The notes under the pieces were generated by a model. That model was not told the DNA's origin and ran no database searches. It saw only the letters and a list, made by a program, of their open reading frames with translations. This document shows, piece after piece, positions 33,662-45,352 of a DNA stretch of 64,000 nt. This DNA comes from Eustoma russellianum (Eukaryota > Streptophyta > Magnoliopsida > Gentianales > Gentianaceae), in NCBI GenBank assembly GCA_036186865.1, contig AP025067.1, positions 22,615,262 to 22,679,261 on the forward strand, given 5' to 3'. The position numbers were made by a program, and so were the translations under genes. How positions within the stretch are numbered: position 1 is the stretch's first letter; every line of letters begins with the position of its first letter.

Positions 33662-35331
33662 TTATATTTCTACGTGTTCTAACCCAACACTTGGATCCCC
33701 AATGATTAGTTCTCTAGGGTGCCACCAATTCCTAGATTGACTAGGTTCACCCTCATCTTGTTCAAATGTTTCACTAGTATGAACATTGTCATATGTAATA
33801 GGATCATTAGTTACATTATCTTCCAATTGCAAAGTTTCTTCATTTATTTCATCTAAGGGTTCATGCATGTCTTGTTCAGGGGGAGTTGGTTCTAGATGAT
33901 CAAGTACAGGCTCAAGTAATATATCATCATCAAACATATTTTCAACATTTGTTTCTTGTTTATGTTGATGCTTATCACTAACTTCAAAGCATGCATTTTC
34001 ATTGAATTTCACATGTATGGATTCAATTATCTTTCTAGATGCAGGATTATAACACTTATATGCTCTTGAGTTAGTAGAATAACCAACAAATATGTATTCA
34101 ATAGACTTTTGTTCAAACTTATCTAGATTATCCTTAGTGTTTAGCACAAAACATTTACATCCAAATACTTTAAGATAATCTATTTTAGGTTGTCTATTGT
34201 TTAGCAATTCATAAGGCGTTTTATTTAATTTCTTTCTAATAGTAAGCCTATTTATAATATAGCATGCACAACTAACAACTTCAGCCCATAAATATTTAGG
34301 TAATTTATTTTCACACAGCATTGTCCTAGCAACTTCTTGATTTGTTCTATTTTTACGTTCAACAACTCCATTGAGTTGTGGTGTTCTAGGTGGTGATAAT
34401 TCATGTTTTATTCCATGTAGTTCACAAAATTTGAATACGTTTTTATTTTTAAATTCTCCACCTCTATCACTTCCAATTCTTTTAACATTTTCTTCATAAA
34501 TGTTTTCAAGTTTCTTAATAAGGGTTTCGATTGCTAATGGAGCATCGTCTTTGTGTGTTAAGAACAATGTCTATGTGTAGCGTGAGTAATCATCTACTAT
34601 GACACACACATAGTAGTATCCACCTAGACTTCGTGTCCTACTTGGACCAAATAAGTCTAAGTGAAACAATTCTAGTACATGAGTAGTACTCACTTCATGT
34701 TTCGGTTTTAAAGTTTCTTTAATGTGTTTTCCCTTAATACATGTTTCACACATTTGAAAATTATCTAAGTCTAACTTAGGCATTCCTCTAATTAAATTCT
34801 TCTTAGACAATTTCTTAATAGTTGAAATTCCTATATGTCCTAATCTTCTATGCCATAAATTTACATCTAAGTCATGTGATATTAGACACTTAACCTTAGC
34901 ATTTAACATGTTATCTAAGGTAAGAGTATAAATATTTCCATCTCTATTTCCTTTTAAAACCGTTTCTCCTTTTTTATTTATTATATCACAAGAATTGGGA
35001 AGAAAAGAGACATTGTAACCACAGTCTATAAGTTGTGAAATACTAAGTACATTATAAGAGAGATTGCCTACTAACAACACATTTCGTATTTGAAATGTGT
35101 TAGGATCTCCAATTGTTCTTTTTCCAACAACTTGTCCTTTGTTGTTGTCACCGAATGTCACCTTTCCACCATTTTTGATATGTTCCAATTCGATGAATAG
35201 TTTGGGGTTCCCCGTCATATGCCTCGAACATCCACTATCTAGAAACCATTTGGTTTTCAGATTCTGACTTTGCCTCCTTCTTGCATTCTTTGCGCTTTTT
35301 CCTACAATGGAGACAAAGTTTTAGGTACCCT
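33662..35331 (-). pseudogene. Unit B pol: protease and integrase
   Basis: Protease has an intact D-S-G (LDSGCSRHMTG near 35230). Frame 35218-34571 runs through WHRRLGH, CETCIKGKH and DLFGPSRT to a TAG at 34571-34573 that replaces the Trp of SRYTWTLF. The same frame resumes at 34567-33662 with SDRGGEF, VVERKNRT and FGCKCFV, and an acidic linker to RT. An extra T near 35295 breaks the overlap with gag that units C and D have. Confidence 0.9.
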
Positions 35332-37476
35332 TTATTTGGGTCCTTGAATGTTAGGGGCATTATTCTTGTTTAGATAACCCTTAGGTATCCAAACTTGAAC
35401 ATACCTTTTAAGCACATTTTTAGCATGGTTAAAATAAGAAGGATAAGCATAAAGATGATTATTCCACATAAGTGAAGATGCATTGTTATACATGTTGTGC
35501 CATGGTTGATAATCATTATAGGATGGCCGAGATTTATGATGTGTATAAGGCATGTGAATTTGTTTCTTATATGGCGCTATATAAGTGTGTTTATAGGCAT
35601 TTCTATAAGACTTATAAGAGTGTTGCCTATACTTAGGTTCATAATAAGTTGTATGCATTTTATTCGGTCTAGTTGCATTTTTATACATGTAGGCATAATT
35701 TCTAGGTTGTCTAGATGCAAAGTTTGGCCTAGATGTATGTTTATGCGTGTGTGCTTTTATGAGTGTATGTTGCATTTTTGCCTTGATATTAGTAGAAGAA
35801 GGTGTAGAAGAAGATGTAGCAGGCAAAGTTGATTTTATTGCATTATATGGCAATTTTGTACTAGATGAAACAAACTTAGTCTTTTTATTCACTTTTTCAT
35901 TTTTTTCTTTATAGCCTAAGCCGGTTTTATCATTACCATACTTTTTTGATGAGATGAGTGTGTCTAACATGTTTGTACCGGATTTAAATTGCTCTAACAT
36001 TTTTTCTAAGTTAAGTTTAGACGACTTAAGTTGTATTATTTCATGTTCACAACTTTCTAACTTAGACTTTAACATATTATTTTTCATTTGTAACTTTTGT
36101 TCATCTTTTCTATATGATTCAATTTTATTCTCTAAAGAATCAAGAGTATTAGTAGACTCTTGTTTAAGAGGTTCTAGCTGATCGGAAAATTCCAAGTTGA
36201 ACGTCCTCAACTTGTCATTTTCTTCAACTAGTTTCTTCTTTTCTTTCGAGAGCCTCTTACAATGAGCATGCATTCTTAAGAATTCTTCATACATTTCATC
36301 AAATGTCATGTCACTATCAGAATCACTATCAGAAGAAGAACATACATCGTTGGATACGAAGCAGACTTGAGCTTTCTCAGTTTCGGATTCTGAGTCGGAT
36401 GAGTCGCTCCATGTGCTCACCTTCATTGCTCGTTTCCCTTTCTTTGCCTTAGACTCATTTGTCTTTGTCGTTCGTGCCTCCTTGTCCTTGGCTTGTTTAT
36501 TATTGTTGTTATTATTATTTTTCTTTGTGGGACAATCGTATGAAATATGTCCTTTTTGACGGCATTCATAACACTTTAATTCTTTGTTATACCATTTATT
36601 TGTGTTATTTTTCCTAGGTTGAGAAGAAGAAGAAGAAGAATTACATTGTCTATTCCTATTTGGACGTTTGAAAAACTTTCTAAGTTTTCTGGCTATCAAT
36701 ATCAAGTCATCGTCTAATTCAGTATCACTATTACTATCATCGTTACTAGCATGTGTTTCGGTTGTTTTGAAAGCTATTGACTTACCGGATAACTTAGACG
36801 ATTCAGACTTTCGCTGGTTTAATTTAACCTCGTAGACTTTAAGAGACCCGATCAATTCATCCATCTTGGTGATTGACTTTGTCTCCTCGATTGCAGTCAC
36901 CTTTGGATCCCATTCAGCAGGAAGGCTTCGTAGCACCTTTTGAACCTTTTCACTGTTCGAAATTGACTTCCCTAAAGCTTCAAGGGCATTGAAAATATTA
37001 GTAATCCTCAAATCCATAGATGTTATGGATTCGTTCGGCAACATTTTGAAAGTCTCTAATTCAGTCATAAGCATGTTTATTTTTGACTCTTTAGCGCCAC
37101 TAGTACCTTCATGCTTTAATACAAGTAATTTCCACATGTCGTGTGCGCTTGTGCAATTTGACACATATCCTGCTTCAGAAGTTGTAAGTCCATTCAAAAG
37201 TAATTGCATAGCTTTAGCATTCATGGACATTTTCTTTTTATCATCCGATGACCATTCACTTTTATATTTTTCAACCTCTTGAGTGACTCCACAAACTTGT
37301 ACAACTTTCATTGGAATGTACGGCTCATCTTCAACTATAGACCATAAATCGATGTCTATAGCCATTAAGAATAGCCTCATTCTTAGTTTCCAATGAACAA
37401 AATTATTGCCATCAAAAAGAGGAGGGCGTTGTGTAGACATACCTTCTAACTCACCTTTGTGAGAAACAATAGCCAT
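35332..37476 (-). CDS. Unit B gag, intact frame (714 aa)
   Basis: The start at 37476 (MAIVSHKGEL) is preferred over the longer open frame because the upstream part is LTR end, primer site and leader. Gag forms the particle shell and binds RNA. In order: PPLFDGNNFVHWKLRM block, MNAKAMQLLLNGL core, FKRPNRNRQ and a Ser run, zinc knuckle CYECRQKGHISYDC, an Asn run, Ser/Asp repeats (SSDSDSDSDM), a coiled coil over roughly residues 420-530 and a His/Tyr-rich basic tail with QVWIPKG near the end. The protein is identical in units B, C and D. It is an uninterrupted frame of a non-autonomous element. Confidence 0.9.
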   Translation of the reverse strand: MAIVSHKGELEGMSTQRPPLFDGNNFVHWKLRMRLFLMAIDIDLWSIVEDEPYIPMKVVQVCGVTQEVEKYKSEWSSDDKKKMSMNAKAMQLLLNGLTTSEAGYVSNCTSAHDMWKLLVLKHEGTSGAKESKINMLMTELETFKMLPNESITSMDLRITNIFNALEALGKSISNSEKVQKVLRSLPAEWDPKVTAIEETKSITKMDELIGSLKVYEVKLNQRKSESSKLSGKSIAFKTTETHASNDDSNSDTELDDDLILIARKLRKFFKRPNRNRQCNSSSSSSQPRKNNTNKWYNKELKCYECRQKGHISYDCPTKKNNNNNNNKQAKDKEARTTKTNESKAKKGKRAMKVSTWSDSSDSESETEKAQVCFVSNDVCSSSDSDSDSDMTFDEMYEEFLRMHAHCKRLSKEKKKLVEENDKLRTFNLEFSDQLEPLKQESTNTLDSLENKIESYRKDEQKLQMKNNMLKSKLESCEHEIIQLKSSKLNLEKMLEQFKSGTNMLDTLISSKKYGNDKTGLGYKEKNEKVNKKTKFVSSSTKLPYNAIKSTLPATSSSTPSSTNIKAKMQHTLIKAHTHKHTSRPNFASRQPRNYAYMYKNATRPNKMHTTYYEPKYRQHSYKSYRNAYKHTYIAPYKKQIHMPYTHHKSRPSYNDYQPWHNMYNNASSLMWNNHLYAYPSYFNHAKNVLKRYVQVWIPKGYLNKNNAPNIQGPK

Positions 37477-37584
37477 TATATATACCTTGGATTTGAGACA
37501 AGCAGTATATAATGAATTGTTGTTTCTTGGCCTTGTATTGTTCGTACGGTGTTGAATCTTGCTTCTTTTGAGTGGTGTTGGTCT

Positions 37585-37597
37585 GGCTCTGATACCA
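37585..37597 (-). other. Primer-binding site of unit B
   Basis: TGGTATCAGAGCC on the minus strand, 2 bp from L3. Confidence 0.93.
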
Positions 37598-37599
37598 AA

Positions 37600-40319
37600 T
37601 GTTAGACCGTGCACCTGCAATAAACACCACTAGAGGGGGTGAATAGTGGATAGCAGAAATTACACTACAACCCTTTGTTAAAATCCCCTTTGAAAACAGA
37701 ATCTAAGACCACCTCAGATTCAGAACTTGTTTTTGAAAAATTCACAAATAATTGTACACAACTCCAAAAACTATGAAAATTGCAGAATTGAACTTCAATG
37801 ATTTAACAAGACTCTGTACAAAAATCAGACAAAAATAAGATCGTTTGACCCTTCAAACAAATAAAAAGATTCAGATGGTCAATCTGGACAGAATTGGACA
37901 GCATGTTGCTGATTTTGCAAAAACGTATTTCTCTTTGAATACTCAACCAAAAAGGTTGATCTTTATATCAAAACACTCCTTAGGATGTGTAGATGAAGTT
38001 TCCAGCCTGGCCTTAAACAATTCTTGCAAAATACAGAATTTAAGTTTTCTCAAAACTGGTCAGATTGCAGCCCGATTGGAGCAGTTATCTTGCAAAGACT
38101 GAAAGTCTAACTTTTCCTTGCTCAAATGAAGTGATTCTTGTTGTAAATGAAAGCTAACAGTCTTAAGTATAACTCCACTAAAAATCACGAATTTTGAAAA
38201 TGTTTAGCTATTTTTTCAAATTATGAGAAGTTGTGTGAAAATGCAGTCAAAACGGGCAGAAAACAGAAATAAAGAAACAAGAGAAGAACACCGACGATTT
38301 ATCCTGGTTTGGTCAATGTGACCTACTCCAGTCTCAAGAAACACCTTTTCTTGGATTTCACTATCAAATTAACACCTTACAACAAGATCCAAGCTTGATC
38401 CTTGGGTTATACACCAACCCTACTCAAGACTTGGTTAATCACCTTCTAAGCAACACTTAGTTGCAACTCCTCTAACACCTATTGATGTAGCCTTATAAAG
38501 ATGGCTAATCAATCTTGCAAATGAAGCTTAAGAGGCTGGTAGCTCACCACAATACAACAAGAACACCTTTGCTACAATGAATAAAACAATAACAACAAGA
38601 AGATGAAGATGAAAGCTAGACAATTCAACAAATGCTTGTAAACTTGAAGTGTGTTTCATCTTCTTCACCATTGCCTCTATTTATAGTGTGATTTGAGCCT
38701 TGAAGATAAGAATGCACATGTGTCACCATCTTCATCATCAATTGCAAATGTCTTCTCATCCTTGGTTGTCCTTGTACACTTGGCAAAATAAAACACAATG
38801 ATTGGTCCACTTTGGCAACTCCATGTGGCCGAAAAATTTCAACTAAAAATGACTTGGAATTATCTTTGAGAATGTGAAGATAAAAGCAAGGGATAATACT
38901 CCACTATCCCCTTAACTTCTTGGCACAAGAATAGGCACGTGGGCTTGAAGAATTCAAACAAAATTCAGCTTCAACATTCCATCAAGTAGCCGTTGGTCAT
39001 CTTGCATATTCTCAAAAATGAACTTTGATTTTCCTTATTAAAATAAGAAAGGATAATACCACCAAATTATCGTCAACTCCAAGCACCTTAATAGGGCATG
39101 TGAAGACTCCATTTTGACCAACAAATCTGCTGAATTTAGCTTGTAGCCGTTGGCTACAAATTTGAAAAACTCCAAGTTGGCAATTTTGCCAACTAGCTCC
39201 TTTTTTGTTGGTCCACTTGTCTCCAAATTATAAAATGAATAATGTATCACCTCCAACTGTAAACTCACATTTTTCAACATATATATAAGTGTGGCAACTC
39301 AGATTTTTGAAGAAGAAATAGATAGATAAACAATTGACAAGATTATGTCAACGTGTAACGCCAAAATTCCCAATATTTCTTCTTATATGTCAAGAACACT
39401 TCCACACCTTTGACACCTTTAATATCTCTGAATAATGATGATAAATATCCTCTTATAACATATATAAGAGGGTCTTCAAGAAAAAATAGAATGTGACATC
39501 TCAAATCGTCACATATCCAGCTATAATCAATAATATCATCGATTGAGAGAATAAGACATAAGATCACCATATTATCTTCAAAATAACAATAACACAGCTC
39601 CAGAATGAAGATAATAATATGCTCAAGAGATTCCTTGAGTGAAAATAGCATAAATACCCTTGGGGTAAAATGACCAAAATACCCCTGGTGTGATAAAACT
39701 TCAGAAATTCTCCCGGTGGTCAGAAATAATCACAATTACACCTTTGTCATGATAACCAAGATAATAATACACCCTTGAAATATTTTTCACCATATGATGT
39801 TCCTACAAAACTCAAAATACCAATTTTGTCCTTTTTGGTAAGTTGTAGAAACTTCCAAGACACGTTAGTCACAAGACAATAATAATCACCAAAAACACAT
39901 AATAATCACATAATGAGCATGTGTAAATCATGTACAAATAAAAACAACCATTTTAACACATTTTAGAAAATTATTTCTAAAAACCCTAGACGTCGATCGA
40001 TCGAAGTGCCTCAGCTTCAGAGATCGATGTCTCACAGAACCACATCGATCGATCGACGTGAGGGGATGACGTATGTCGATCGATCCACGTGAGAGATCGA
40101 CGTCTTACTGTGAGTTTGGTTCTTCTCAGTTCAACATGGATCGATCCACATAAGGGGCTGACGTAGGTCGATCGATCCATGTGTCTTTGAATGAGAGATC
40201 CATGTCATTTTTCTTCACTTTTTCAACCTTTAACCCCTTATATCACCATATGTGACATTTTTAAGTATTCACCACTTAAAATCATGACTTTAAAAATTAT
40301 CCAAACATATTTCTCAACA
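37600..40319 (-). repeat. S array LTR L3 (shared by units B and C)
   Basis: 2,720 bp. It is nearly identical to L4 and L5; by eye it differs by one missing A near 39043, and at 39088 it reads CACCTTAA like L5 while L4 reads CACCATAA. Its LTR end reads GGTCTAACA, a change shared only with L4 and L5. Confidence 0.95.
39989..40206 (-). promoter_or_regulatory. CGATCGAT/ACGT motif cluster in L3
   Basis: As in L1; one GACGTAC core is GACGTAT here and in L4 and L5. Confidence 0.55.
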
Positions 40320-40610
40320 TTCTCCCCTTTTTGGATGATTTTCAAAATAACCTAACATGATTTTAATGTCACAACTTATAACCAAAAGTTTAACCAAATG
40401 TTTTCAAACTTTTAAATAGTATGTTGCTCCCCCTCAACTCATACTCTCCCCCTTAACCTATGCTCCAAAAACTTATACCATTAAACTTAGCATATGATTC
40501 ATCATGACTTACCAACTAAAATCATGTTCTTATTCTATCTCCCCCTTTATTTTGCAAATCATGCAAAAGATAAAACTATGAAATGGTATCGTAAGTCATC
40601 ATTCCTAATT
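40320..40610 (-). other. Unit C polypurine-rich 3' region
   Basis: Polypurine tracts are laid out as in unit B. One extra A near 40469 distinguishes it from units D and E. Confidence 0.75.
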
Positions 40611-40614
40611 TGCC

Positions 40615-41415
40615 TCATAGGTTTTCAAAAGTGGCTTGATTAAGGGGTTCGGTAAAGATGTCAACGATTTGGTGATCGGTTCTTATATGGTTTATCACTA
40701 TATCCTCATTTTGAACATGATCGCGAAGAAAGTGGTATCGCACCTCAATGTGTTTGGCCTTAGAATGAAGCACCAGATTCCGTGAAAGATTGATTGCACT
40801 TGTGCTATCGCAGAAAATTGGAATCTTTTTCATTTTAATGCCAAAATCACTAGGTTGCTGTTTAAGCCGACGTATTTGGGTAGTACATAAACTCAAAGCA
40901 ATATACTCGGCTTCAGTGGTAGAAAGAGCTACACTAGCTTGCTTTCTTAAGCTTATAAACATGGTTAGGATTATTTGGATCTTCGAATCCAGAGGGTTGT
41001 TTGACAAACGCCTCTTCTTGGATGTATCCGTTCAAGAACGCACTCTTGACATCCATTTGGAAGAGCTTAATATTGCTTAGACTTGCAATCGCAAGTAACA
41101 ATCTAATTGCTTCTAGTCGTGCAACGGGTGCAAAGGTTTCTTCATAATCTATTCCTTCTTGTTGATTATAACCTTGTGCGACTAGTCTAGCCTTATTCCT
41201 TGTAATATTTCCTTGTTCATCCATTTTATTACTAAAGACCCATTTAGTTCATATGATAGACTTGTATTCAGGTTTAGGTACTAAGTCCCACACGTTGTTC
41301 CTTGTGAATTGATTTAATTCCTCATGCATAGTATCTATCCATGACATGTCACCTAAGGCTTCCTTTACGTTCTTAGGTTCTAATTGTGAGAATAAGCTAT
41401 GTCCTTCAAGTTGAC
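40615..41415 (-). pseudogene. Unit C pol: core-deleted RT and RNase H remnant
   Basis: Same 731-bp deletion (junction 40945/40946). The RT N-terminal frame is 41224-40934, and RNase H reads in 41007-40615 with STTEAEYIAL and KHIEVRYHFL. It is identical to the equivalents in D and E, and differs from B (EEAFVKQPSGF here, EEVFVKQLPGF in B). The shared TGA is at 41249-41251. Confidence 0.92.
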
Positions 41416-43113
41416 TTATATTTCTACGTGTTCTAACCCAACACTTGGATCCCCAATGATTAGTTCTCTAGGGTGCCACCAATTCCTAGATTGACTAGGT
41501 TCACCCTCATCTTGTTCAAATGTTTCACTAGTATGAACATTGTCATATGTAATAGGATCATTAGTTACATTATCTTCCAATTGCAAAGTTTCTTCATTTA
41601 TTTCATCTAAGGGTTCATGCATGTCTTGTTCAGGGGGAGTTGGTTCTAGATGATCAAGTACAGGCTCAAGTAATATATCATCATCAAACATATTTTCAAC
41701 ATTTGTTTCTTGTTTATGTTGATGCTTATCACTAACTTCAAAGCATGCATTTTCATTGAATTTCACATGTATGGATTCAATTATCTTTCTAGATGCAGGA
41801 TTATAACACTTATATGCTCTTGAGTTAGTAGAATAACCAACAAATATGTATTCAATAGACTTTTGTTCAAACTTATCTAGATTATCCTTAGTGTTTAGCA
41901 CAAAACATTTACATCCAAATACTTTAAGATAATCTATTTTAGGTTGTCTATTGTTTAGCAATTCATAAGGCGTTTTATTTAATTTCTTTCTAATAGTAAG
42001 CCTATTTATAATATAGCATGCACAACTAACAACTTCAGCCCATAAATATTTAGGTAATTTATTTTCACACAGCATTGTCCTAGCAACTTCTTGATTTGTT
42101 CTATTTTTACGTTCAACAACTCCATTGAGTTGTGGTGTTCTAGGTGGTGATAATTCATGTTTTATTCCATGTAGTTCACAAAATTTGAATACGTTTTTAT
42201 TTTTAAATTCTCCACCTCTATCACTTCCAATTCTTTTAACATTTTCTTCATAAATGTTTTCAAGTTTCTTAATAAGGGTTTCGATTGCTAATGGAGCATC
42301 GTCTTTGTGTGTTAAGAACAATGTCTATGTGTAGCGTGAGTAATCATCTACTATGACACACACATAGTAGTATCCACCTAGACTTCGTGTCCTACTTGGA
42401 CCAAATAAGTCTAAGTGAAACAATTCTAGTACATGAGTAGTACTCACTTCATGTTTCGGTTTTAAAGTTTCTTTAATGTGTTTTCCCTTAATACATGTTT
42501 CACACATTTGAAAATTATCTAAGTCTAACTTAGGCATTCCTCTAATTAAATTCTTCTTAGACAATTTCTTAATAGTTGAAATTCCTATATGTCCTAATCT
42601 TCTATGCCATAAATTTACATCTAAGTCATGTGATATTAGACACTTAACCTTAGCATTTAACATGTTATCTAAGGTAAGAGTATAAATATTTCCATCTCTA
42701 TTTCCTTTTAAAACCGTTTCTCCTTTTTTATTTATTATATCACAAGAATTGGGAAGAAAAGAGACATTGTAACCACAGTCTATAAGTTGTGAAATACTAA
42801 GTACATTATAAGAGAGATTGCCTACTAACAACACATTTCGTATTTGAAATGTGTTAGGATCTCCAATTGTTCTTTTTCCAACAACTTGTCCTTTGTTGTT
42901 GTCACCGAATGTCACCTTTCCACCATTTTTGATATGTTCCAATTCGATGAATAGTTTGGGGTTCCCCGTCATATGCCTCGAACATCCACTATCTAGAAAC
43001 CATTTGGTTTTCAGATTCTGACTTTGCCTCCTTCTTGCATTCTTTGCGCTTTTCCTACAATGGAGACAAAGTTTTAGGTACCCTTTATTTGGGTCCTTGA
43101 ATGTTAGGGGCAT
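41416..43113 (-). pseudogene. Unit C pol: protease and integrase, one stop
   Basis: The open frame from 43113 overlaps the end of gag by 29 bases in the +1 frame. It carries LDSGCSRHMTG (protease), WHRRLGH and CETCIKGKH (integrase zinc finger) and DLFGP, then a TAG at 42325-42327 in SRYTWTLF. After the stop the same frame continues 42321-41416 with SDRGGEF, VVERKNRT and the C-terminal block. It closes at VEI followed by a stop, caused by a frameshift common to all units. Confidence 0.9.
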
Positions 43114-45229
43114 TATTCTTGTTTAGATAACCCTTAGGTATCCAAACTTGAACATACCTTTTAAGCACATTTTTAGCATGGTTAAAATAAGAAGGATAAG
43201 CATAAAGATGATTATTCCACATAAGTGAAGATGCATTGTTATACATGTTGTGCCATGGTTGATAATCATTATAGGATGGCCGAGATTTATGATGTGTATA
43301 AGGCATGTGAATTTGTTTCTTATATGGCGCTATATAAGTGTGTTTATAGGCATTTCTATAAGACTTATAAGAGTGTTGCCTATACTTAGGTTCATAATAA
43401 GTTGTATGCATTTTATTCGGTCTAGTTGCATTTTTATACATGTAGGCATAATTTCTAGGTTGTCTAGATGCAAAGTTTGGCCTAGATGTATGTTTATGCG
43501 TGTGTGCTTTTATGAGTGTATGTTGCATTTTTGCCTTGATATTAGTAGAAGAAGGTGTAGAAGAAGATGTAGCAGGCAAAGTTGATTTTATTGCATTATA
43601 TGGCAATTTTGTACTAGATGAAACAAACTTAGTCTTTTTATTCACTTTTTCATTTTTTTCTTTATAGCCTAAGCCGGTTTTATCATTACCATACTTTTTT
43701 GATGAGATGAGTGTGTCTAACATGTTTGTACCGGATTTAAATTGCTCTAACATTTTTTCTAAGTTAAGTTTAGACGACTTAAGTTGTATTATTTCATGTT
43801 CACAACTTTCTAACTTAGACTTTAACATATTATTTTTCATTTGTAACTTTTGTTCATCTTTTCTATATGATTCAATTTTATTCTCTAAAGAATCAAGAGT
43901 ATTAGTAGACTCTTGTTTAAGAGGTTCTAGCTGATCGGAAAATTCCAAGTTGAACGTCCTCAACTTGTCATTTTCTTCAACTAGTTTCTTCTTTTCTTTC
44001 GAGAGCCTCTTACAATGAGCATGCATTCTTAAGAATTCTTCATACATTTCATCAAATGTCATGTCACTATCAGAATCACTATCAGAAGAAGAACATACAT
44101 CGTTGGATACGAAGCAGACTTGAGCTTTCTCAGTTTCGGATTCTGAGTCGGATGAGTCGCTCCATGTGCTCACCTTCATTGCTCGTTTCCCTTTCTTTGC
44201 CTTAGACTCATTTGTCTTTGTCGTTCGTGCCTCCTTGTCCTTGGCTTGTTTATTATTGTTGTTATTATTATTTTTCTTTGTGGGACAATCGTATGAAATA
44301 TGTCCTTTTTGACGGCATTCATAACACTTTAATTCTTTGTTATACCATTTATTTGTGTTATTTTTCCTAGGTTGAGAAGAAGAAGAAGAAGAATTACATT
44401 GTCTATTCCTATTTGGACGTTTGAAAAACTTTCTAAGTTTTCTGGCTATCAATATCAAGTCATCGTCTAATTCAGTATCACTATTACTATCATCGTTACT
44501 AGCATGTGTTTCGGTTGTTTTGAAAGCTATTGACTTACCGGATAACTTAGACGATTCAGACTTTCGCTGGTTTAATTTAACCTCGTAGACTTTAAGAGAC
44601 CCGATCAATTCATCCATCTTGGTGATTGACTTTGTCTCCTCGATTGCAGTCACCTTTGGATCCCATTCAGCAGGAAGGCTTCGTAGCACCTTTTGAACCT
44701 TTTCACTGTTCGAAATTGACTTCCCTAAAGCTTCAAGGGCATTGAAAATATTAGTAATCCTCAAATCCATAGATGTTATGGATTCGTTCGGCAACATTTT
44801 GAAAGTCTCTAATTCAGTCATAAGCATGTTTATTTTTGACTCTTTAGCGCCACTAGTACCTTCATGCTTTAATACAAGTAATTTCCACATGTCGTGTGCG
44901 CTTGTGCAATTTGACACATATCCTGCTTCAGAAGTTGTAAGTCCATTCAAAAGTAATTGCATAGCTTTAGCATTCATGGACATTTTCTTTTTATCATCCG
45001 ATGACCATTCACTTTTATATTTTTCAACCTCTTGAGTGACTCCACAAACTTGTACAACTTTCATTGGAATGTACGGCTCATCTTCAACTATAGACCATAA
45101 ATCGATGTCTATAGCCATTAAGAATAGCCTCATTCTTAGTTTCCAATGAACAAAATTATTGCCATCAAAAAGAGGAGGGCGTTGTGTAGACATACCTTCT
45201 AACTCACCTTTGTGAGAAACAATAGCCAT
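43085..45229 (-). CDS. Unit C gag, intact frame (714 aa)
   Basis: The protein is identical to unit B gag, with the start at 45229 chosen on the same grounds. Its stop lies inside the beginning of the pol frame, so gag and protease are in overlapping frames with pol at +1. Confidence 0.9.
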   Translation of the reverse strand: MAIVSHKGELEGMSTQRPPLFDGNNFVHWKLRMRLFLMAIDIDLWSIVEDEPYIPMKVVQVCGVTQEVEKYKSEWSSDDKKKMSMNAKAMQLLLNGLTTSEAGYVSNCTSAHDMWKLLVLKHEGTSGAKESKINMLMTELETFKMLPNESITSMDLRITNIFNALEALGKSISNSEKVQKVLRSLPAEWDPKVTAIEETKSITKMDELIGSLKVYEVKLNQRKSESSKLSGKSIAFKTTETHASNDDSNSDTELDDDLILIARKLRKFFKRPNRNRQCNSSSSSSQPRKNNTNKWYNKELKCYECRQKGHISYDCPTKKNNNNNNNKQAKDKEARTTKTNESKAKKGKRAMKVSTWSDSSDSESETEKAQVCFVSNDVCSSSDSDSDSDMTFDEMYEEFLRMHAHCKRLSKEKKKLVEENDKLRTFNLEFSDQLEPLKQESTNTLDSLENKIESYRKDEQKLQMKNNMLKSKLESCEHEIIQLKSSKLNLEKMLEQFKSGTNMLDTLISSKKYGNDKTGLGYKEKNEKVNKKTKFVSSSTKLPYNAIKSTLPATSSSTPSSTNIKAKMQHTLIKAHTHKHTSRPNFASRQPRNYAYMYKNATRPNKMHTTYYEPKYRQHSYKSYRNAYKHTYIAPYKKQIHMPYTHHKSRPSYNDYQPWHNMYNNASSLMWNNHLYAYPSYFNHAKNVLKRYVQVWIPKGYLNKNNAPNIQGPK

Positions 45230-45337
45230 TATATATACCTTGGATTTGAGACAAGCAGTATATAATGAATTGTTGTTTCTTGGCCTTGTATTGTTCGTAC
45301 GGTGTTGAATCTTGCTTCTTTTGAGTGGTGTTGGTCT

Positions 45338-45350
45338 GGCTCTGATACCA
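45338..45350 (-). other. Primer-binding site of unit C
   Basis: TGGTATCAGAGCC on the minus strand, 2 bp from L4. Confidence 0.93.
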
Positions 45351-45352
45351 AA

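Larger units (their letters stand above)
33277..41030 (-). repeat. Triplicated block, copy 1 (unit B right part, L3, unit C left end)
   Basis: First of three consecutive, almost identical copies of about 7,753 bp. The left edge is set by the last base differing between B and C (33276). It has one extra T near 35295 and one A fewer near 39043 than copies 2 and 3. Confidence 0.88.

Noticed and set aside
39986..40180. Minus-strand 64-codon frame over the CGATCGAT cluster in the S LTRs
   Set aside because: It translates a non-coding palindromic repeat zone of the LTR; the residues simply reflect the repeats, and it is open by chance.
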